A DNA stretch of 64,000 nucleotides from an uncultured Cohaesibacter sp. (GTDB taxonomy: Bacteria; Pseudomonadota; Alphaproteobacteria; Rhizobiales; Cohaesibacteraceae). The translations under genes and the position numbers were made by a program. The notes under the pieces were generated by a model, which ran no database searches, was not told the origin of the DNA, and worked only from the letters and a program-made list of their open reading frames with translations. Shown here piece by piece: positions 42,726-52,013 of this stretch (positions are counted from its first letter, which is position 1; each line of letters opens with the position of its first letter). The stretch is taken from contig NZ_OY762905.1 in NCBI RefSeq assembly GCF_963666525.1, positions 1,687,001 through 1,751,000 on the forward strand, written 5' to 3'.

Positions 42726-43612
42726 CAGGCCACTCCCTCATCCGGATCGGTCGCCCGACGCAGGGATTCACCGAAAACCTCGAAAGACAACGCAACCAGC
42801 AGCAGCCCCAGACCGGGGAAGAAGGCAAGCCACCACAGCCCGGATCCAAGCGCCCGCAGGGATTCCGACAGGATCACTCCGATTGATGGCAGATGCGGCG
42901 GCACACCCAGCCCGAGGAATGAAAGACCGGCCTCATGCAGGATCGCATGGGGAAAGATCAACACGAACCCGGCAACGATCTGCGGAATGAGATGGGGCAG
43001 CAGATGGCGTCGTGCCACCCACAAGGGAGACCGTCCAAGCCCGCGGGAGACGGCAACATAGTCCGAGGCCATCACCCTTTGCGCTTCGTGGCGCAGCACC
43101 CGGGCAAGGCGCGGCCAATGGGTGAGCCCGACAGCAAGGATTACACCACGCACGCCGCCTCCGGCAGCATAGGCCACCAGCATCAGCAGCACAAAATGAG
43201 GAAGGCCCAGAAACAGCTCGGTCGCCACCCCAACGATCCGGTCTGCCACCCTGTTGACGCTGGCAACGAGGCCCAGCACAACCGACAGCGCAGTAGACAC
43301 CACCGCCGCGAACAGCCCGATCCCCACCGACTGGCCAAGCGCCAGCGTGGTGCGCACCAGCATGTCGCGTCCAAGCAGATCTGTGCCGAACAGATACTGC
43401 AGCGAAGGCGCAAACATGCGGGTTGCCGGGTTTACGCGCAGCGTATCGGTGGGGATGAAGGCCGCAACGATCAGAACCCCGAGCACCAGCGTCAGGGCAA
43501 CTGCACCACTCAGCATGGCCTGTCGCCGCACCGACAAGCGCGAGTGTCTGGCGGATTCGGAGGGGAAGGATGGCTCTTCAGCCAGAACAGCGTCCTGCAC
43601 CAGATCGGTCAT
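42725..43612 (-). CDS. Nickel/peptide ABC transporter permease (NikC/DppC-like)
   Basis: This 295-residue permease has an N-terminal cytoplasmic tail of about 30 residues, then about six membrane spans of the BPD_transp_1 type. The coupling region D-Y-V-A-V-S-R-G-L-G-R-S-P is near residue 190 and G-T-D-L-L-G-R-D-M near residue 95, both typical of DppC/NikC. The ATG overlaps the upstream permease stop by four bases. It makes the inner-membrane channel with the NikB-like partner. Confidence 0.9.
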   Translation of the reverse strand: MTDLVQDAVLAEEPSFPSESARHSRLSVRRQAMLSGAVALTLVLGVLIVAAFIPTDTLRVNPATRMFAPSLQYLFGTDLLGRDMLVRTTLALGQSVGIGLFAAVVSTALSVVLGLVASVNRVADRIVGVATELFLGLPHFVLLMLVAYAAGGGVRGVILAVGLTHWPRLARVLRHEAQRVMASDYVAVSRGLGRSPLWVARRHLLPHLIPQIVAGFVLIFPHAILHEAGLSFLGLGVPPHLPSIGVILSESLRALGSGLWWLAFFPGLGLLLVALSFEVFGESLRRATDPDEGVA

Positions 43613-44673
43613 GGCTGCCCTCCGGTCATGTTAGCTGGCCCACTCTCATGCGAGAGGCCCCAACGCCGCCGCCGGACCTCGCCCAGTGGCCTGTTGCGCA
43701 ACCGTGGATCCAGCAGGTGAGCGGCCAGATCAGCCAAAAGGTTACCGATGAAAACCATCGCCAGCGTTGCAAGGGCAACGCCCATCAGCAAAGGAGCATC
43801 GCCCCCCTTGGCGGCGCGAACGGTTGCCTCGCCCAGCCCGGGCCATGAAAAAATGCTTTCTGCCAGCACCGACCCACCGATCAATTCACCGGCGCCGGCC
43901 AGATGCACTGTTAGCGCCGGACCAAGGGCGTGACGCAAACCCGGCCCGAGCAGCAACGGCAGATCCCGTGCCCCATGAGCCTTGAGATGCCGCGCGGCCG
44001 CCCCTTCCAGAAAGCCCCCGGCCCGCGCTCGCGTATGCATGATCAACGGCGCGATGCCGACAATCGACACCGTTGCCGCTGGCAGAATGAGATGACGTAG
44101 CCGCTCGCCCCACGTTACCTCGCCAAGGGTAAGACCGGGAGGCGCGGAACAGCAGGCGGGCAACCAGCCAAGGGAGACCGCAAACAGGGCAATGAAGAGC
44201 AACGCCAACCAGAAACCCGGACTGACAGCAAGGGTGACGGCAAAGGCCCGGATAATCCGGTCCGGCCAGCGTCCCTTGTAGGCAGCGGCAATGAGCCCCA
44301 GCGAGGTGCCGACGACAAAAGCCAGCACAAAGGCGGCCCCGATCAGCGAAAGTGAGGCTGGCCAGCGCGCCATGATCACTTCACTCACCGGCGCGTTGAA
44401 CAGCATGCTGTCGCCCAGATCGCCACGGAGCAGATGCCCCAGCCAGCGCAGAAACTGCTCGGGAATGGGATCATTGAGCCCCCAGGCCTGTGCAATCGCC
44501 TGCCGCTGCTCAGGTCCGACAAGAGCCACGCGCGCGCCCACATAGGCCTGCACAGGATCAACCGGCGCGATCCGGATGAGCGTGAACAGCCCCACCATCG
44601 CCAGTGGCACCAACCACAGCAGACGCTGCATCCTCTCAAGAAAAAACCGGATCAGCCAGCCCGACCGTTTCAT
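43609..44673 (-). CDS. Nickel/peptide ABC transporter permease (NikB/DppB-like)
   Basis: This is a 354-residue permease of the DppB/NikB type. Features are an N-terminal span, a periplasmic loop with P-V-D-P-V-Q-A-Y-V-G, the Y/F-L-R-W-L-G-H-L-L-R-G-D-L-G-D-S block, and a coupling segment H-L-K-A-H-G-A-R-D near residue 235. ATG 44673 overlaps the binding-protein stop codon as ATGA. A longer frame upstream runs antiparallel through no homologous region and was rejected. All five transporter genes are thus translationally coupled. Confidence 0.9.
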   Translation of the reverse strand: MKRSGWLIRFFLERMQRLLWLVPLAMVGLFTLIRIAPVDPVQAYVGARVALVGPEQRQAIAQAWGLNDPIPEQFLRWLGHLLRGDLGDSMLFNAPVSEVIMARWPASLSLIGAAFVLAFVVGTSLGLIAAAYKGRWPDRIIRAFAVTLAVSPGFWLALLFIALFAVSLGWLPACCSAPPGLTLGEVTWGERLRHLILPAATVSIVGIAPLIMHTRARAGGFLEGAAARHLKAHGARDLPLLLGPGLRHALGPALTVHLAGAGELIGGSVLAESIFSWPGLGEATVRAAKGGDAPLLMGVALATLAMVFIGNLLADLAAHLLDPRLRNRPLGEVRRRRWGLSHESGPANMTGGQP

Positions 44674-46235
44674 TGGCAGGTCCATTTCCAGGAGGCCAAC
44701 CCCTGTGTGATGGGATAGCCATGGCCATGCGGCTCGATCTGCAACGAGCCAATATCGAGGCAATCGTTGATCCAGTAGGAATGGGCGATATTGACCATCC
44801 AAGCCCACGCCGCATCGCCCTTTGCCCCAAAACCGGTGGTGCCATCCCATTGGGCGACCTTCCACTCCTGCAAGGAGGACGAAAAATCAGCGGAACCTTG
44901 CGCCGCGTCGAGATGGGCATCGACAACCGGATTGCGATAGAAGCCGGGGTTATACCAGTCAACCCCGGCAAAAGAGCCGTGATAGAGGGCATAGATCTCG
45001 GACGGATCATGCGCACCCCAACCAAAGACAACGGCACTTGAGTGCATTTGCCGGGCAAGGGCATCCCAGCTGGCACCGACCGGTTCGGCGATGATGCCTA
45101 GTGCCCGCAGCTGTTCGGCAAAGCCGAGCGCCAGAGCCTGCCGCAAGGAATCCGACGAGGGATAGACCAGCGGAAACCGCGCCTCCACTCCGTTCTTCTC
45201 ACGCACCCCGTCGCCGTCTTCATCCTGCCAGCCAGCAGCTTCCAGCGTCGCCCTTGCGGCAGCAACATCATGCCCCGCCACATGGGCATCGGGATTGTCC
45301 CAAGGCAACCCGTCCACCGGACCATAGGCTGGCGTGCCGTGGCCATTGAGCGCCAGCGCCACCAGTGCCTCCCGGTCCAGCCCCTGATTGATGGCAAAGC
45401 GGATGGCCCGGTCTGCCGTCACGTCATTGCCGATCGGGGCACCGGTGTCCGTTGTGCCGCCTGCTGCCTCTGTAGGGAACATCACGCCACGATTGTCAAC
45501 GGTCTGGACATGGGTCACATGCATACCAGCGGGCACCATGTCCGCATCGGTCGGCGGCACGGCAACCAGCTGCGCTGCGCCTGACCGCGCCAGATTGAGC
45601 GCCACAGCCTCGTCCCCGAAGATGAAAGTCACGCGCGGGAAGGGAATGGTGCCACCATGCCAGTAAGGGTTCGGCTCGACAATCAGCTGCTCGCCTTCCC
45701 GCCATTCCACCAGCTTGAACGGCCCCGCGCCCATCGGGTGACGGGAATAGTCAGCACCATAATGGTCCTTGGGAACAATCCCAAGCGCCACAAGATGCGA
45801 GGTGAAGGTGATCTGCGGCTTCTTGAGTTCCAGTTCAACCTTATAGGGACCGACAGCCCGCGCCTCCCGGAGGATGGTCATGTCGGTGAGGCCGCCTGCA
45901 TCGCGGGCGGTATTGAAGGTGAAGGCGACATCTTCAGCCGTCAGCGGCGATCCATTGGAGAATTTCGCGTCCTGGCGCAAGGAAATGGTCCAGGTCAGGC
46001 GATCCTCGGACAGGGTCCAGCTTGTCGCCAGATCCCCGACCATCTCAAGATTGGCGTCGAGCTTGAGCAAGGTTGCCTGAAACAGCGGATTGCCATAGCG
46101 CCCCCAGCCCATGATCGGATCAAATCCGGCCTCTGGCTCGCCCCCGACCGCCAACACCAGCGGCGGCGCTGCAACCACCGGGGAAACACACAAGAGGGTG
46201 GCAAGGCTTGAGGAAAGCAGCAGGGAACGCAGCAT
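44670..46235 (-). CDS. ABC transporter substrate-binding protein, SBP_bac_5 family (nickel-type)
   Basis: This is a 521-residue periplasmic binding protein with a signal peptide ending near V-V-A-A at about residue 22. The mature part shows extracellular SBP family 5 features: D-L-A-T-S-W-T-L-S-E-D near residue 70, F-S-N-G-S-P-L-T-A-E-D-V, G-A-G-P-F-K-L-V-E-W and a V-F-G-W-G-A-H-D-P-S-E-I-Y block that I associate with nickel-type (NikZ-like) proteins. It is the first gene of the operon, just after a perfect NikR operator. Peptide or other metal-chelate substrates cannot be excluded. GGAG lies 6 bases before ATG 46235. Confidence 0.87.
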   Translation of the reverse strand: MLRSLLLSSSLATLLCVSPVVAAPPLVLAVGGEPEAGFDPIMGWGRYGNPLFQATLLKLDANLEMVGDLATSWTLSEDRLTWTISLRQDAKFSNGSPLTAEDVAFTFNTARDAGGLTDMTILREARAVGPYKVELELKKPQITFTSHLVALGIVPKDHYGADYSRHPMGAGPFKLVEWREGEQLIVEPNPYWHGGTIPFPRVTFIFGDEAVALNLARSGAAQLVAVPPTDADMVPAGMHVTHVQTVDNRGVMFPTEAAGGTTDTGAPIGNDVTADRAIRFAINQGLDREALVALALNGHGTPAYGPVDGLPWDNPDAHVAGHDVAAARATLEAAGWQDEDGDGVREKNGVEARFPLVYPSSDSLRQALALGFAEQLRALGIIAEPVGASWDALARQMHSSAVVFGWGAHDPSEIYALYHGSFAGVDWYNPGFYRNPVVDAHLDAAQGSADFSSSLQEWKVAQWDGTTGFGAKGDAAWAWMVNIAHSYWINDCLDIGSLQIEPHGHGYPITQGLASWKWTCQ

Positions 46236-46246
46236 CTCGGACTCCG

Positions 46247-46278
46247 AAGTATGATTTTTCAATGAAAATATCATACTT
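46247..46278. promoter_or_regulatory. NikR operator (GTATGA-N16-TCATAC)
   Basis: GTATGA (46249-46254) and TCATAC (46271-46276) are separated by exactly 16 bases, the E. coli NikR consensus. The arms extend to nine perfect pairs: AAGTATGAT 46247-46255 and ATCATACTT 46270-46278. The site ends 12 bases before the binding-protein start codon and its right arm contains a minus-strand -10-like TATGAT, so bound repressor would block transcription. Confidence 0.9.
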
Positions 46279-46365
46279 GTATTGTACACGAAAGTCTGAA
46301 ACGACCCGCTGCGGCAGAAAACCACCCGGCAGTTGAAAACAGGAGTCTGATTGCGGAGAAATGCC

Positions 46366-46848
46366 TCAGAAGCTCTCTCTGACCTTCAGATGCACGTGGT
46401 CCTTGGCGCTTTCATTGGCGTGGGAATGACTCTGGATATTCCTCTCGACCGGCGCCAGTGAGGTCGACCCGTGCTTGATTCCCCGCTCCAGAAACAGCGT
46501 CTGGGCATAGTCATTGACCTGCTCGACTGTTGCCAGCAGCACCGAGACATCAAAGCTCTGGTCATGGTCGATGGGAATGCTGGTGGAGAACAGGACCTGC
46601 TCGTGACGATCCTGCCGACCAGCCCTGATTTTCTTTTCAAGACCGATGATGGTCTGGTCGACGGTGCAGGAGACGACACCGATACAGGATGCGGACGGCT
46701 TTTCCGCCGGCATGCTGTTGAGCCCGCGGCGCACAAGATCGCGAATGGCCTCTGACCGGTTCGATGCCCCGGAGCGGGCGATATAGCTATCGAGCGCTTC
46801 AGTCAGTTCAGCATCCAGCGTGATGGTCGTTCTGGTCATCTGGTTCAT
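46366..46848 (-). CDS. nikR: NikR-like ribbon-helix-helix regulator with altered metal site
   Basis: This is a 160-residue protein that aligns without gaps to E. coli NikR (offset +3). The ribbon-helix-helix keeps the DNA-contact residues Arg6, Thr8, Thr10 (E. coli Arg3, Thr5, Thr7) and R-S-E-A-I-R-D. In the C-terminal ACT-like domain all four high-affinity nickel ligands differ: His76 is Gln79, His87 is Ser90, His89 is Pro92, Cys95 is Ser98. A C-terminal extension has H-S-H and D-H-V-H. ATG 46848 follows GGGGAG. It lies upstream of the transporter whose promoter holds a NikR operator. It may sense another metal, use the His tail, or act constitutively. Confidence 0.88.
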   Translation of the reverse strand: MNQMTRTTITLDAELTEALDSYIARSGASNRSEAIRDLVRRGLNSMPAEKPSASCIGVVSCTVDQTIIGLEKKIRAGRQDRHEQVLFSTSIPIDHDQSFDVSVLLATVEQVNDYAQTLFLERGIKHGSTSLAPVERNIQSHSHANESAKDHVHLKVRESF

Positions 46849-47063
46849 CGGATCTCCCCTTGTGCCGACATCAAGCCACAGCACCGTCAACAGCGGTGAT
46901 GGCGCATACCACGGCGATACTAGGCAAGAGGCCGCCCGCATGCCACCAAATTGTTGCGGCAAAAGACGTTTGCACCTGACAATCAGGGCACCGCGAACGA
47001 CAGCGTCACCGGTAGCGCAAAATCCTGCAGAGTCGCAGTTTGACAAGCGGGCTTACGGGACGG

Positions 47064-48626
47064 TTAGCCAGCTTTCGTGACATGCTGGGCGGAGTGGGAC
47101 GTGAGTAGCCGTAGCGTATCGTCACTGTCGGCGGGCGTTCCCAGATAATATCCCTGACCGCGATTGCAGCCCAGTTCCCTGAGCTTGTCGAGCTGTGCCC
47201 CGTTTTCGACGCCCTCTGCAGTCATTTCCATGCCCAGCGATGAGCCAAGGGCCAGCATGCTCTTGACAATCGTCATCCGCTTGTCATCACGCTGGAAGCT
47301 ATCAATGAAGCTGCGATCGATCTTGATCTTGTTGAATTCCAACTGCGACAGCTGAGAAAGGTTGGAGTAGCCAGTGCCAAAATCGTCGAGCGAAATCCGT
47401 ATGCCGAGTTGATGCATCTGACGGATGATCTCGGTTGCCGTATCCAGCTCATTGACCAGCGCCGATTCCGTTATCTCCAGCTCCAGACGGCTGGCCGGAA
47501 AGTCGACTTCGTTGAGCAGTTTGAGAATCCGCAGGCCAAGCTGCGGGTCGGCCAGTTGCAGCGGCGAGATATTGAAGGACAGGGCCACATGATTCGGCCA
47601 TTTCTTGGCATCAAGGCATGCGGTCCGCAACAAGTGGTCGGACAGTTCCGTGATCAGCCCGAGTTCCTCGGCAACGGCAATGAACTCCAGTGGTGGCACA
47701 AATCCGTGGCCCTTTCGATACCACCGGGCCAGAGCCTCGAAGCCGGTGATTTCGCCGGTGTCCAGATCGATCAGCGGTTGGTAGTGAGGTTTGATCTCAT
47801 TGGCAGAAATGGCACTGATGAGGTCCTTTTCAAGCTGTGCCCTCTCCATGTTGGTGCTCAGCATGCTCGGCTCATAACGGGCAACCTGGGCAGTGCGGGA
47901 CCGCTTGGCGTGATACATCGCCAGATCGGCAAAATGAATGGCATCGGTCAGATTTTCCGCATCCTCCTTGAGAATGCACAGACCGACACTGACCCCGACG
48001 AATTGCATCGACCCGTCAATATCAATCGGGCGGGTAATGACCTTGGCAATGTCGGACGCGAACGCCACCGGATCTTCACGAGTGGGAAAATCGACAAAGG
48101 CAAGAAATTCGTCGCCACCAAGGCGGAACGCCAGCTTCACACCATCGGCAGATTGAATCCGGCGGGAGACCTGCTTGAGAATGGCATCGCCTGCCTTGTG
48201 ACCAAGAAGGTCATTGGCCTTCTTGAAGCCATTGAGGTCGAAGGCAAGAACGCCGAATCGGGCGTGTTTCTCGATAAAGTCATCACAGGGTTTTGAATCG
48301 AGCACCTTCTGTAGAAAGCGCCTATTGGGCAAACGCGTCAGGCTGTCATGCTTGGACAGCCATTCAAGATCGTCCTCGGCCTGAATGCGGCGCTCGATCT
48401 CCCGGCGCTGCTTCTCCTGATAGCGGTAGGCGAAAAAGCCAGATGCAACCCCGAAGCAGAGGATACCCCAAACAATCTCATCGACCTCATAGCCCTCATG
48501 CGCCCGGGAAAATTGGTGAAACCACTCGAAAATATCCAGCTGAGATCCGGCAATCCAGAAGCTCCCCGCTGCGGCAAGCACCAGGGTAACCTCAGCATAT
48601 CTCTTGATAAACTCTTTTACAGACAT
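47064..48626 (-). CDS. Membrane GGDEF-EAL cyclic-di-GMP protein
   Basis: This is a 520-residue protein with two N-terminal membrane spans (about 10-30 and 50-68), a GGDEF domain (about 85-250) and an EAL domain (about 265-510). The cyclase motif G-G-D-E-F (170-174) is intact, and I see no RxxD inhibitory site five residues before it. The EAL motif (298-300) is followed by N-I-S, E-I-T-E-S, D-D-F-G-T-G, K-I-D and E-G-V-E-N, all needed for hydrolysis. Both activities are therefore possible. ATG 48626 is preferred (AGG upstream); an upstream in-frame ATG lies at 48674. It stands alone, and no sensory ligand domain is visible. Confidence 0.93.
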   Translation of the reverse strand: MSVKEFIKRYAEVTLVLAAAGSFWIAGSQLDIFEWFHQFSRAHEGYEVDEIVWGILCFGVASGFFAYRYQEKQRREIERRIQAEDDLEWLSKHDSLTRLPNRRFLQKVLDSKPCDDFIEKHARFGVLAFDLNGFKKANDLLGHKAGDAILKQVSRRIQSADGVKLAFRLGGDEFLAFVDFPTREDPVAFASDIAKVITRPIDIDGSMQFVGVSVGLCILKEDAENLTDAIHFADLAMYHAKRSRTAQVARYEPSMLSTNMERAQLEKDLISAISANEIKPHYQPLIDLDTGEITGFEALARWYRKGHGFVPPLEFIAVAEELGLITELSDHLLRTACLDAKKWPNHVALSFNISPLQLADPQLGLRILKLLNEVDFPASRLELEITESALVNELDTATEIIRQMHQLGIRISLDDFGTGYSNLSQLSQLEFNKIKIDRSFIDSFQRDDKRMTIVKSMLALGSSLGMEMTAEGVENGAQLDKLRELGCNRGQGYYLGTPADSDDTLRLLTSHSAQHVTKAG

Positions 48627-48744
48627 GGCAATGCCTGCCCCCTTGCATTCATGAGCTGCGCCCCAGCCTGACATAAATACGTAGTTATTGGGTTAACAAC
48701 CCAGGCTATCAACAAGCAGGCCCCAGATCGCGCAAACCACCCTC

Positions 48745-48807
48745 AAACAAAAACCAGTATCCGGCACCCGGGTTCCACCTATCGGAGAATCAGGGAGCAG
48801 ATACTGG
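48745..48807 (-). terminator. Terminator at the end of the deoxyribose-type operon
   Basis: CCAGTATC (48754-48761) pairs with GATACTGG (48800-48807), with further pairing inside; the minus-strand stem is followed by TTTTTGTTT (48753-48745). It lies about 30 bases after the kinase stop codon. Confidence 0.75.
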
Positions 48808-48834
48808 CTCAGGCGAAGTCGCTTGTGGCTTCCT

Positions 48835-49764
48835 CTATTCTTTCAGGGATGCACAGAAGGTCTCGAATTCCTTGCCCGTGGCGTAGGACTTCTGTGTTCC
48901 GGGACGCGTTATGGAATCCGCGGCATAGCGAACTGCCATCGACAACGCCCCATCAAGATCCTTGTCCCTGGTGTAGAAATGGGCAAAGCAGCCGATGAAA
49001 GCATCGCCTGCCCCGGTCGTATCCTTCGGTGTCACCGAAATCGGGGCAATATGCTTGCGGCCCTCGCTGGTGACCAGTAGAGCTCCCTTCGAGCCCAGCG
49101 TTACGATGACGGTCTTGATCCCCTTGGCCATCAGACTGCGGGCAGCCGCCTCGGCGCTGTCCTCATCGAAGACCTTCATGCCGGTGAGAAGCTCCAGTTC
49201 GCTTTCATTGGGCACCAGATAGGTCACGTCAGTGATGCGCGAGGCATCAAGGCCGGGTTGCGCCGGAGCCGGGTTCAACAGGGTGGGGATGCCATGTTTG
49301 GCGCCAAAGGCGATGGTGTGATAGATCGTCTCCAGCGGCACTTCCAGCTGCATGACGATAAGATCGCACTGCTTGAGGTCTTCCGCCGCCTTGTCGACTT
49401 CCTCTGGGGTCAGATGCTCGTTGGCACCCTTGACGATCAGGATGCTGTTCTCGCCGGATTCCTCGACAAAAATCGGGGCCACGCCGGAAGACGTGCCCGG
49501 AACGCGGACCACATGGCGCGTATCGACGCCCAGTTTTTCCAGATTGTTGATGGTGTTGTCGGCAAAGATGTCATCGCCAACCCGCGTGACCATCAGCACG
49601 TCGGCCCCCAGCTTGGCCGCAGCCACCGCCTGATTGGCTCCCTTGCCGCCACAGCCGAGACTGAAGGACGGCGCTTCCAGCGTTTCACCGGGCCCGGGCA
49701 TGCGGGTTACATAGGTGATCAGATCGACCATATTGCTGCCTACGACAGCGACTTTTCCTGACAT
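48835..49764 (-). CDS. PfkB-family sugar kinase (ribokinase/deoxyribokinase-like)
   Basis: This is a 309-residue ribokinase-like enzyme that phosphorylates a pentose using ATP. The N-terminal substrate motif G-G-K-G-A-N is at 39-44 and the C-terminal catalytic motif T-T-G-A-G-D-A-F near residue 250, with the Asp as base. GGAAGAG precedes ATG 49764. It follows the DUF4432 gene by 45 bases and shares an operon with DeoC and the sugar ABC transporter. Because DeoC cleaves 2-deoxyribose-5-phosphate, deoxyribose is the preferred substrate guess, with ribose the alternative. Confidence 0.9.
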   Translation of the reverse strand: MSGKVAVVGSNMVDLITYVTRMPGPGETLEAPSFSLGCGGKGANQAVAAAKLGADVLMVTRVGDDIFADNTINNLEKLGVDTRHVVRVPGTSSGVAPIFVEESGENSILIVKGANEHLTPEEVDKAAEDLKQCDLIVMQLEVPLETIYHTIAFGAKHGIPTLLNPAPAQPGLDASRITDVTYLVPNESELELLTGMKVFDEDSAEAAARSLMAKGIKTVIVTLGSKGALLVTSEGRKHIAPISVTPKDTTGAGDAFIGCFAHFYTRDKDLDGALSMAVRYAADSITRPGTQKSYATGKEFETFCASLKE

Positions 49765-49809
49765 GGTTCTCTTCCCTTGACTAGCTTGTGTTTGCCACCC
49801 GATTCCGGA

Positions 49810-50892
49810 TCAGAGCGCCCGAATATGCGCTTCTGCCGCCTCGGCCTCCTTGGCTGTTACATACCCCAACCGGACCCTGAAGCTCGCGGCCTCTCCGGTT
49901 GCCAACTGCCGGACATGACCCTTGGCCTTCTCGGCCAGATAGCCTTCCGGCTCGCAAGTCGATGGCAGGGCAAAGGCGGCTACCTGCTGATCTGCATTGA
50001 CCAATATCCAGCGCACCGTCTGGGGGAAATCATCCCGGTTATAGGCAATATGGAATCCATCCCCTTCGCGGCGACGCATCATCGACGCCGTATTGCCACC
50101 CCCGTCCGCAGCAACGCCACGGATATAGAGCACCTGCTCGGGATTGTAGCGCTCCGGCTCGTCGAGCACTTCCAGACCGGATGGGTCCCGGGCCAGATCG
50201 TCGATGAAGGAGAGATACTCTGGTGTGGTCTGCACATGACCGGGCACGGCGGTGCGCACAACGGTTCTGTCAGACGTGAAGGGTGCAGGCTGAATGATCT
50301 TTGCCCCTTCGCAATAGGCGAAGTTGACGTGACACATATACATGAGGTCCATCGGGGCACCGCCGACATTCGTCACATCCATGCACATGTCGAACAGCGT
50401 CTTGCCCGGACGCAAGACCACCTTCGGATGCGCGATATAGTGATCCCCGAAGCCCATTACATATTCCGCGGTTCCGGTGACCGCCATATAGGGCCCTTCA
50501 GCATCTTCGCCAAATTCCAGACCGGCACAGTCAAGCGCGGCCACCGGCATTTCACCGTGCAGCGCGTGGGTATCCTGAGGCGACGGGCAGCCATTGCGCA
50601 ACAGGCCCGAGTGGAAGGCAAAGCAGCCATAGGTGCCCGCAATGTCGTGAGCCGGGCGTGGCATCGAGAACATGTTCTTCATCGTGAGGTCGACGCCGTC
50701 GAACACCGCGTCCCAGATCATCTGGCCATAGAAGGGCAGGATGACCAGATGGCCTCTGGCGTTGCTGATGCGCAGACCTTCAATGCCGCTGTCATAGCGA
50801 AAGGTGGATGCGGTCATTTCATCGCAGCTGGCTACTGTCTGCTCATGGGCGGCAAAGTCGACTTTGCGAAGGGTGATCCTTACCGGGTTCAT
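49810..50892 (-). CDS. DUF4432 family protein (sugar mutarotase-like)
   Basis: This 360-residue protein appears to be of the DUF4432 group, which belongs to the galactose-mutarotase-like fold. It has beta-rich sequence with H-S-G-L-L-R-N-G, L-H-G-E-M-P, and H-V-N-F-A-Y-C-E-G motifs whose His and Glu could form the epimerase site. ATG 50892 follows GGAGG. Related genes occur in deoxyribose catabolic operons, so it probably converts sugar anomers for the kinase downstream. Confidence 0.8.
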   Translation of the reverse strand: MNPVRITLRKVDFAAHEQTVASCDEMTASTFRYDSGIEGLRISNARGHLVILPFYGQMIWDAVFDGVDLTMKNMFSMPRPAHDIAGTYGCFAFHSGLLRNGCPSPQDTHALHGEMPVAALDCAGLEFGEDAEGPYMAVTGTAEYVMGFGDHYIAHPKVVLRPGKTLFDMCMDVTNVGGAPMDLMYMCHVNFAYCEGAKIIQPAPFTSDRTVVRTAVPGHVQTTPEYLSFIDDLARDPSGLEVLDEPERYNPEQVLYIRGVAADGGGNTASMMRRREGDGFHIAYNRDDFPQTVRWILVNADQQVAAFALPSTCEPEGYLAEKAKGHVRQLATGEAASFRVRLGYVTAKEAEAAEAHIRAL

Positions 50893-51012
50893 GGTATTTT
50901 CCTCCGTCCTGTCCGAAGCCGAGCGGCAAGCGCTGCAAGGTGCCTCGGTCCGTTTGTTTGACATGAGGCCGCCGCGGCCGCTGGGGCCTGCGACGGTCGT
51001 TGGTGATCCCTT

Positions 51013-52002
51013 TTAGCGGGCGCGGTTCTTCCAGGCGTTGATCGCGATGACCAGCAGCAGGAACGCCCCCCAGATGAAGTCGATCAGATGGTTGCTGAAG
51101 CGCAGGATCTGGAAGCCGCTTGAGAGCAGCATCAAGGCCACCACGGCGATCGATACACCGGCAACGGTGCCCTTGCCGCCAGCCGGATTGGTACCACCGA
51201 GCACGGAAATCAGCACCGCCTGCAACAGGTAGGATGTGCCATAGTCCGACTTGGCCGCATTGGTACGCCCGGACAGGATGATCCCGGCCATGCTGGCAAG
51301 AACGCCGGACAGCATGTAGCTGTAGAGCACCATGCGCGACTTCTTGAGACCGGCAAAGATCGCAGCCCGCGGGTTGGACCCGATCAGCATCAGATTGACG
51401 CCAAGCGTGGTTCTCGTCAGCAGGAAGGCAACGCCTCCAGCCACCAGCAGGAACAGCAGGAACGGCACGGCGATGCCGAACAGCTTGCCATTGCCAAGAA
51501 AGGCCCAGGCATCAGGGAAGCCGACGATGGCCGGCCCGCCGGTCAGAACCAGACACAGCCCGATGAACACCTGCCCGGTTCCAAGCGTCGCCAGGATGGG
51601 GATGATGTTGAGCTTGGTGATCAGAAAGCCGTTGATCGTCCCGGCGATCAATCCCACACCGAGCGACAGGCAGACACCCAGAAGCACCATCGGCACACCC
51701 TGTTCCATACCCAGCTCGCGGTTGAGATAATGGAACATCACACCGGAGAGAATGCCCGACAGGTTGGCAATCCCGACAACCGACAGATCGATCCCGCCGG
51801 TCAGCATGGCGATCATCATGGCGATGGATAGCAGACCCAGTTCGGGGAACAGGTAGGTGATGGATTCAAAGTTGTAATAGCGCAGGAACTTGTCCGGGCT
51901 GAGAGCCGTCATGATGATGAAGATCAGAACGGTCATCATGATCAATTGCAGGATATTATTGTCGCGATTGACCATGTTGCGAAAATCGAGGGAGAATTTC
52001 AT
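51013..52002 (-). CDS. Sugar ABC transporter permease, second subunit (deoxyribose-type operon)
   Basis: This is a BPD_transp_2 family permease of about 329 residues with T-G-G-I-D-L-S-V-V-G near residue 65 and L-G-G-T-N-P-A-G-G-K-G-T-V-A-G near residue 270. ATG 52002 has AGGA 8 bases upstream. ATG 52017 would overlap the previous stop as ATGA and is nearly as likely. It pairs with the permease at 52014-52991. Confidence 0.9.
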   Translation of the reverse strand: MKFSLDFRNMVNRDNNILQLIMMTVLIFIIMTALSPDKFLRYYNFESITYLFPELGLLSIAMMIAMLTGGIDLSVVGIANLSGILSGVMFHYLNRELGMEQGVPMVLLGVCLSLGVGLIAGTINGFLITKLNIIPILATLGTGQVFIGLCLVLTGGPAIVGFPDAWAFLGNGKLFGIAVPFLLFLLVAGGVAFLLTRTTLGVNLMLIGSNPRAAIFAGLKKSRMVLYSYMLSGVLASMAGIILSGRTNAAKSDYGTSYLLQAVLISVLGGTNPAGGKGTVAGVSIAVVALMLLSSGFQILRFSNHLIDFIWGAFLLLVIAINAWKNRAR

Positions 52003-52013
52003 GCTCTGTTTCC

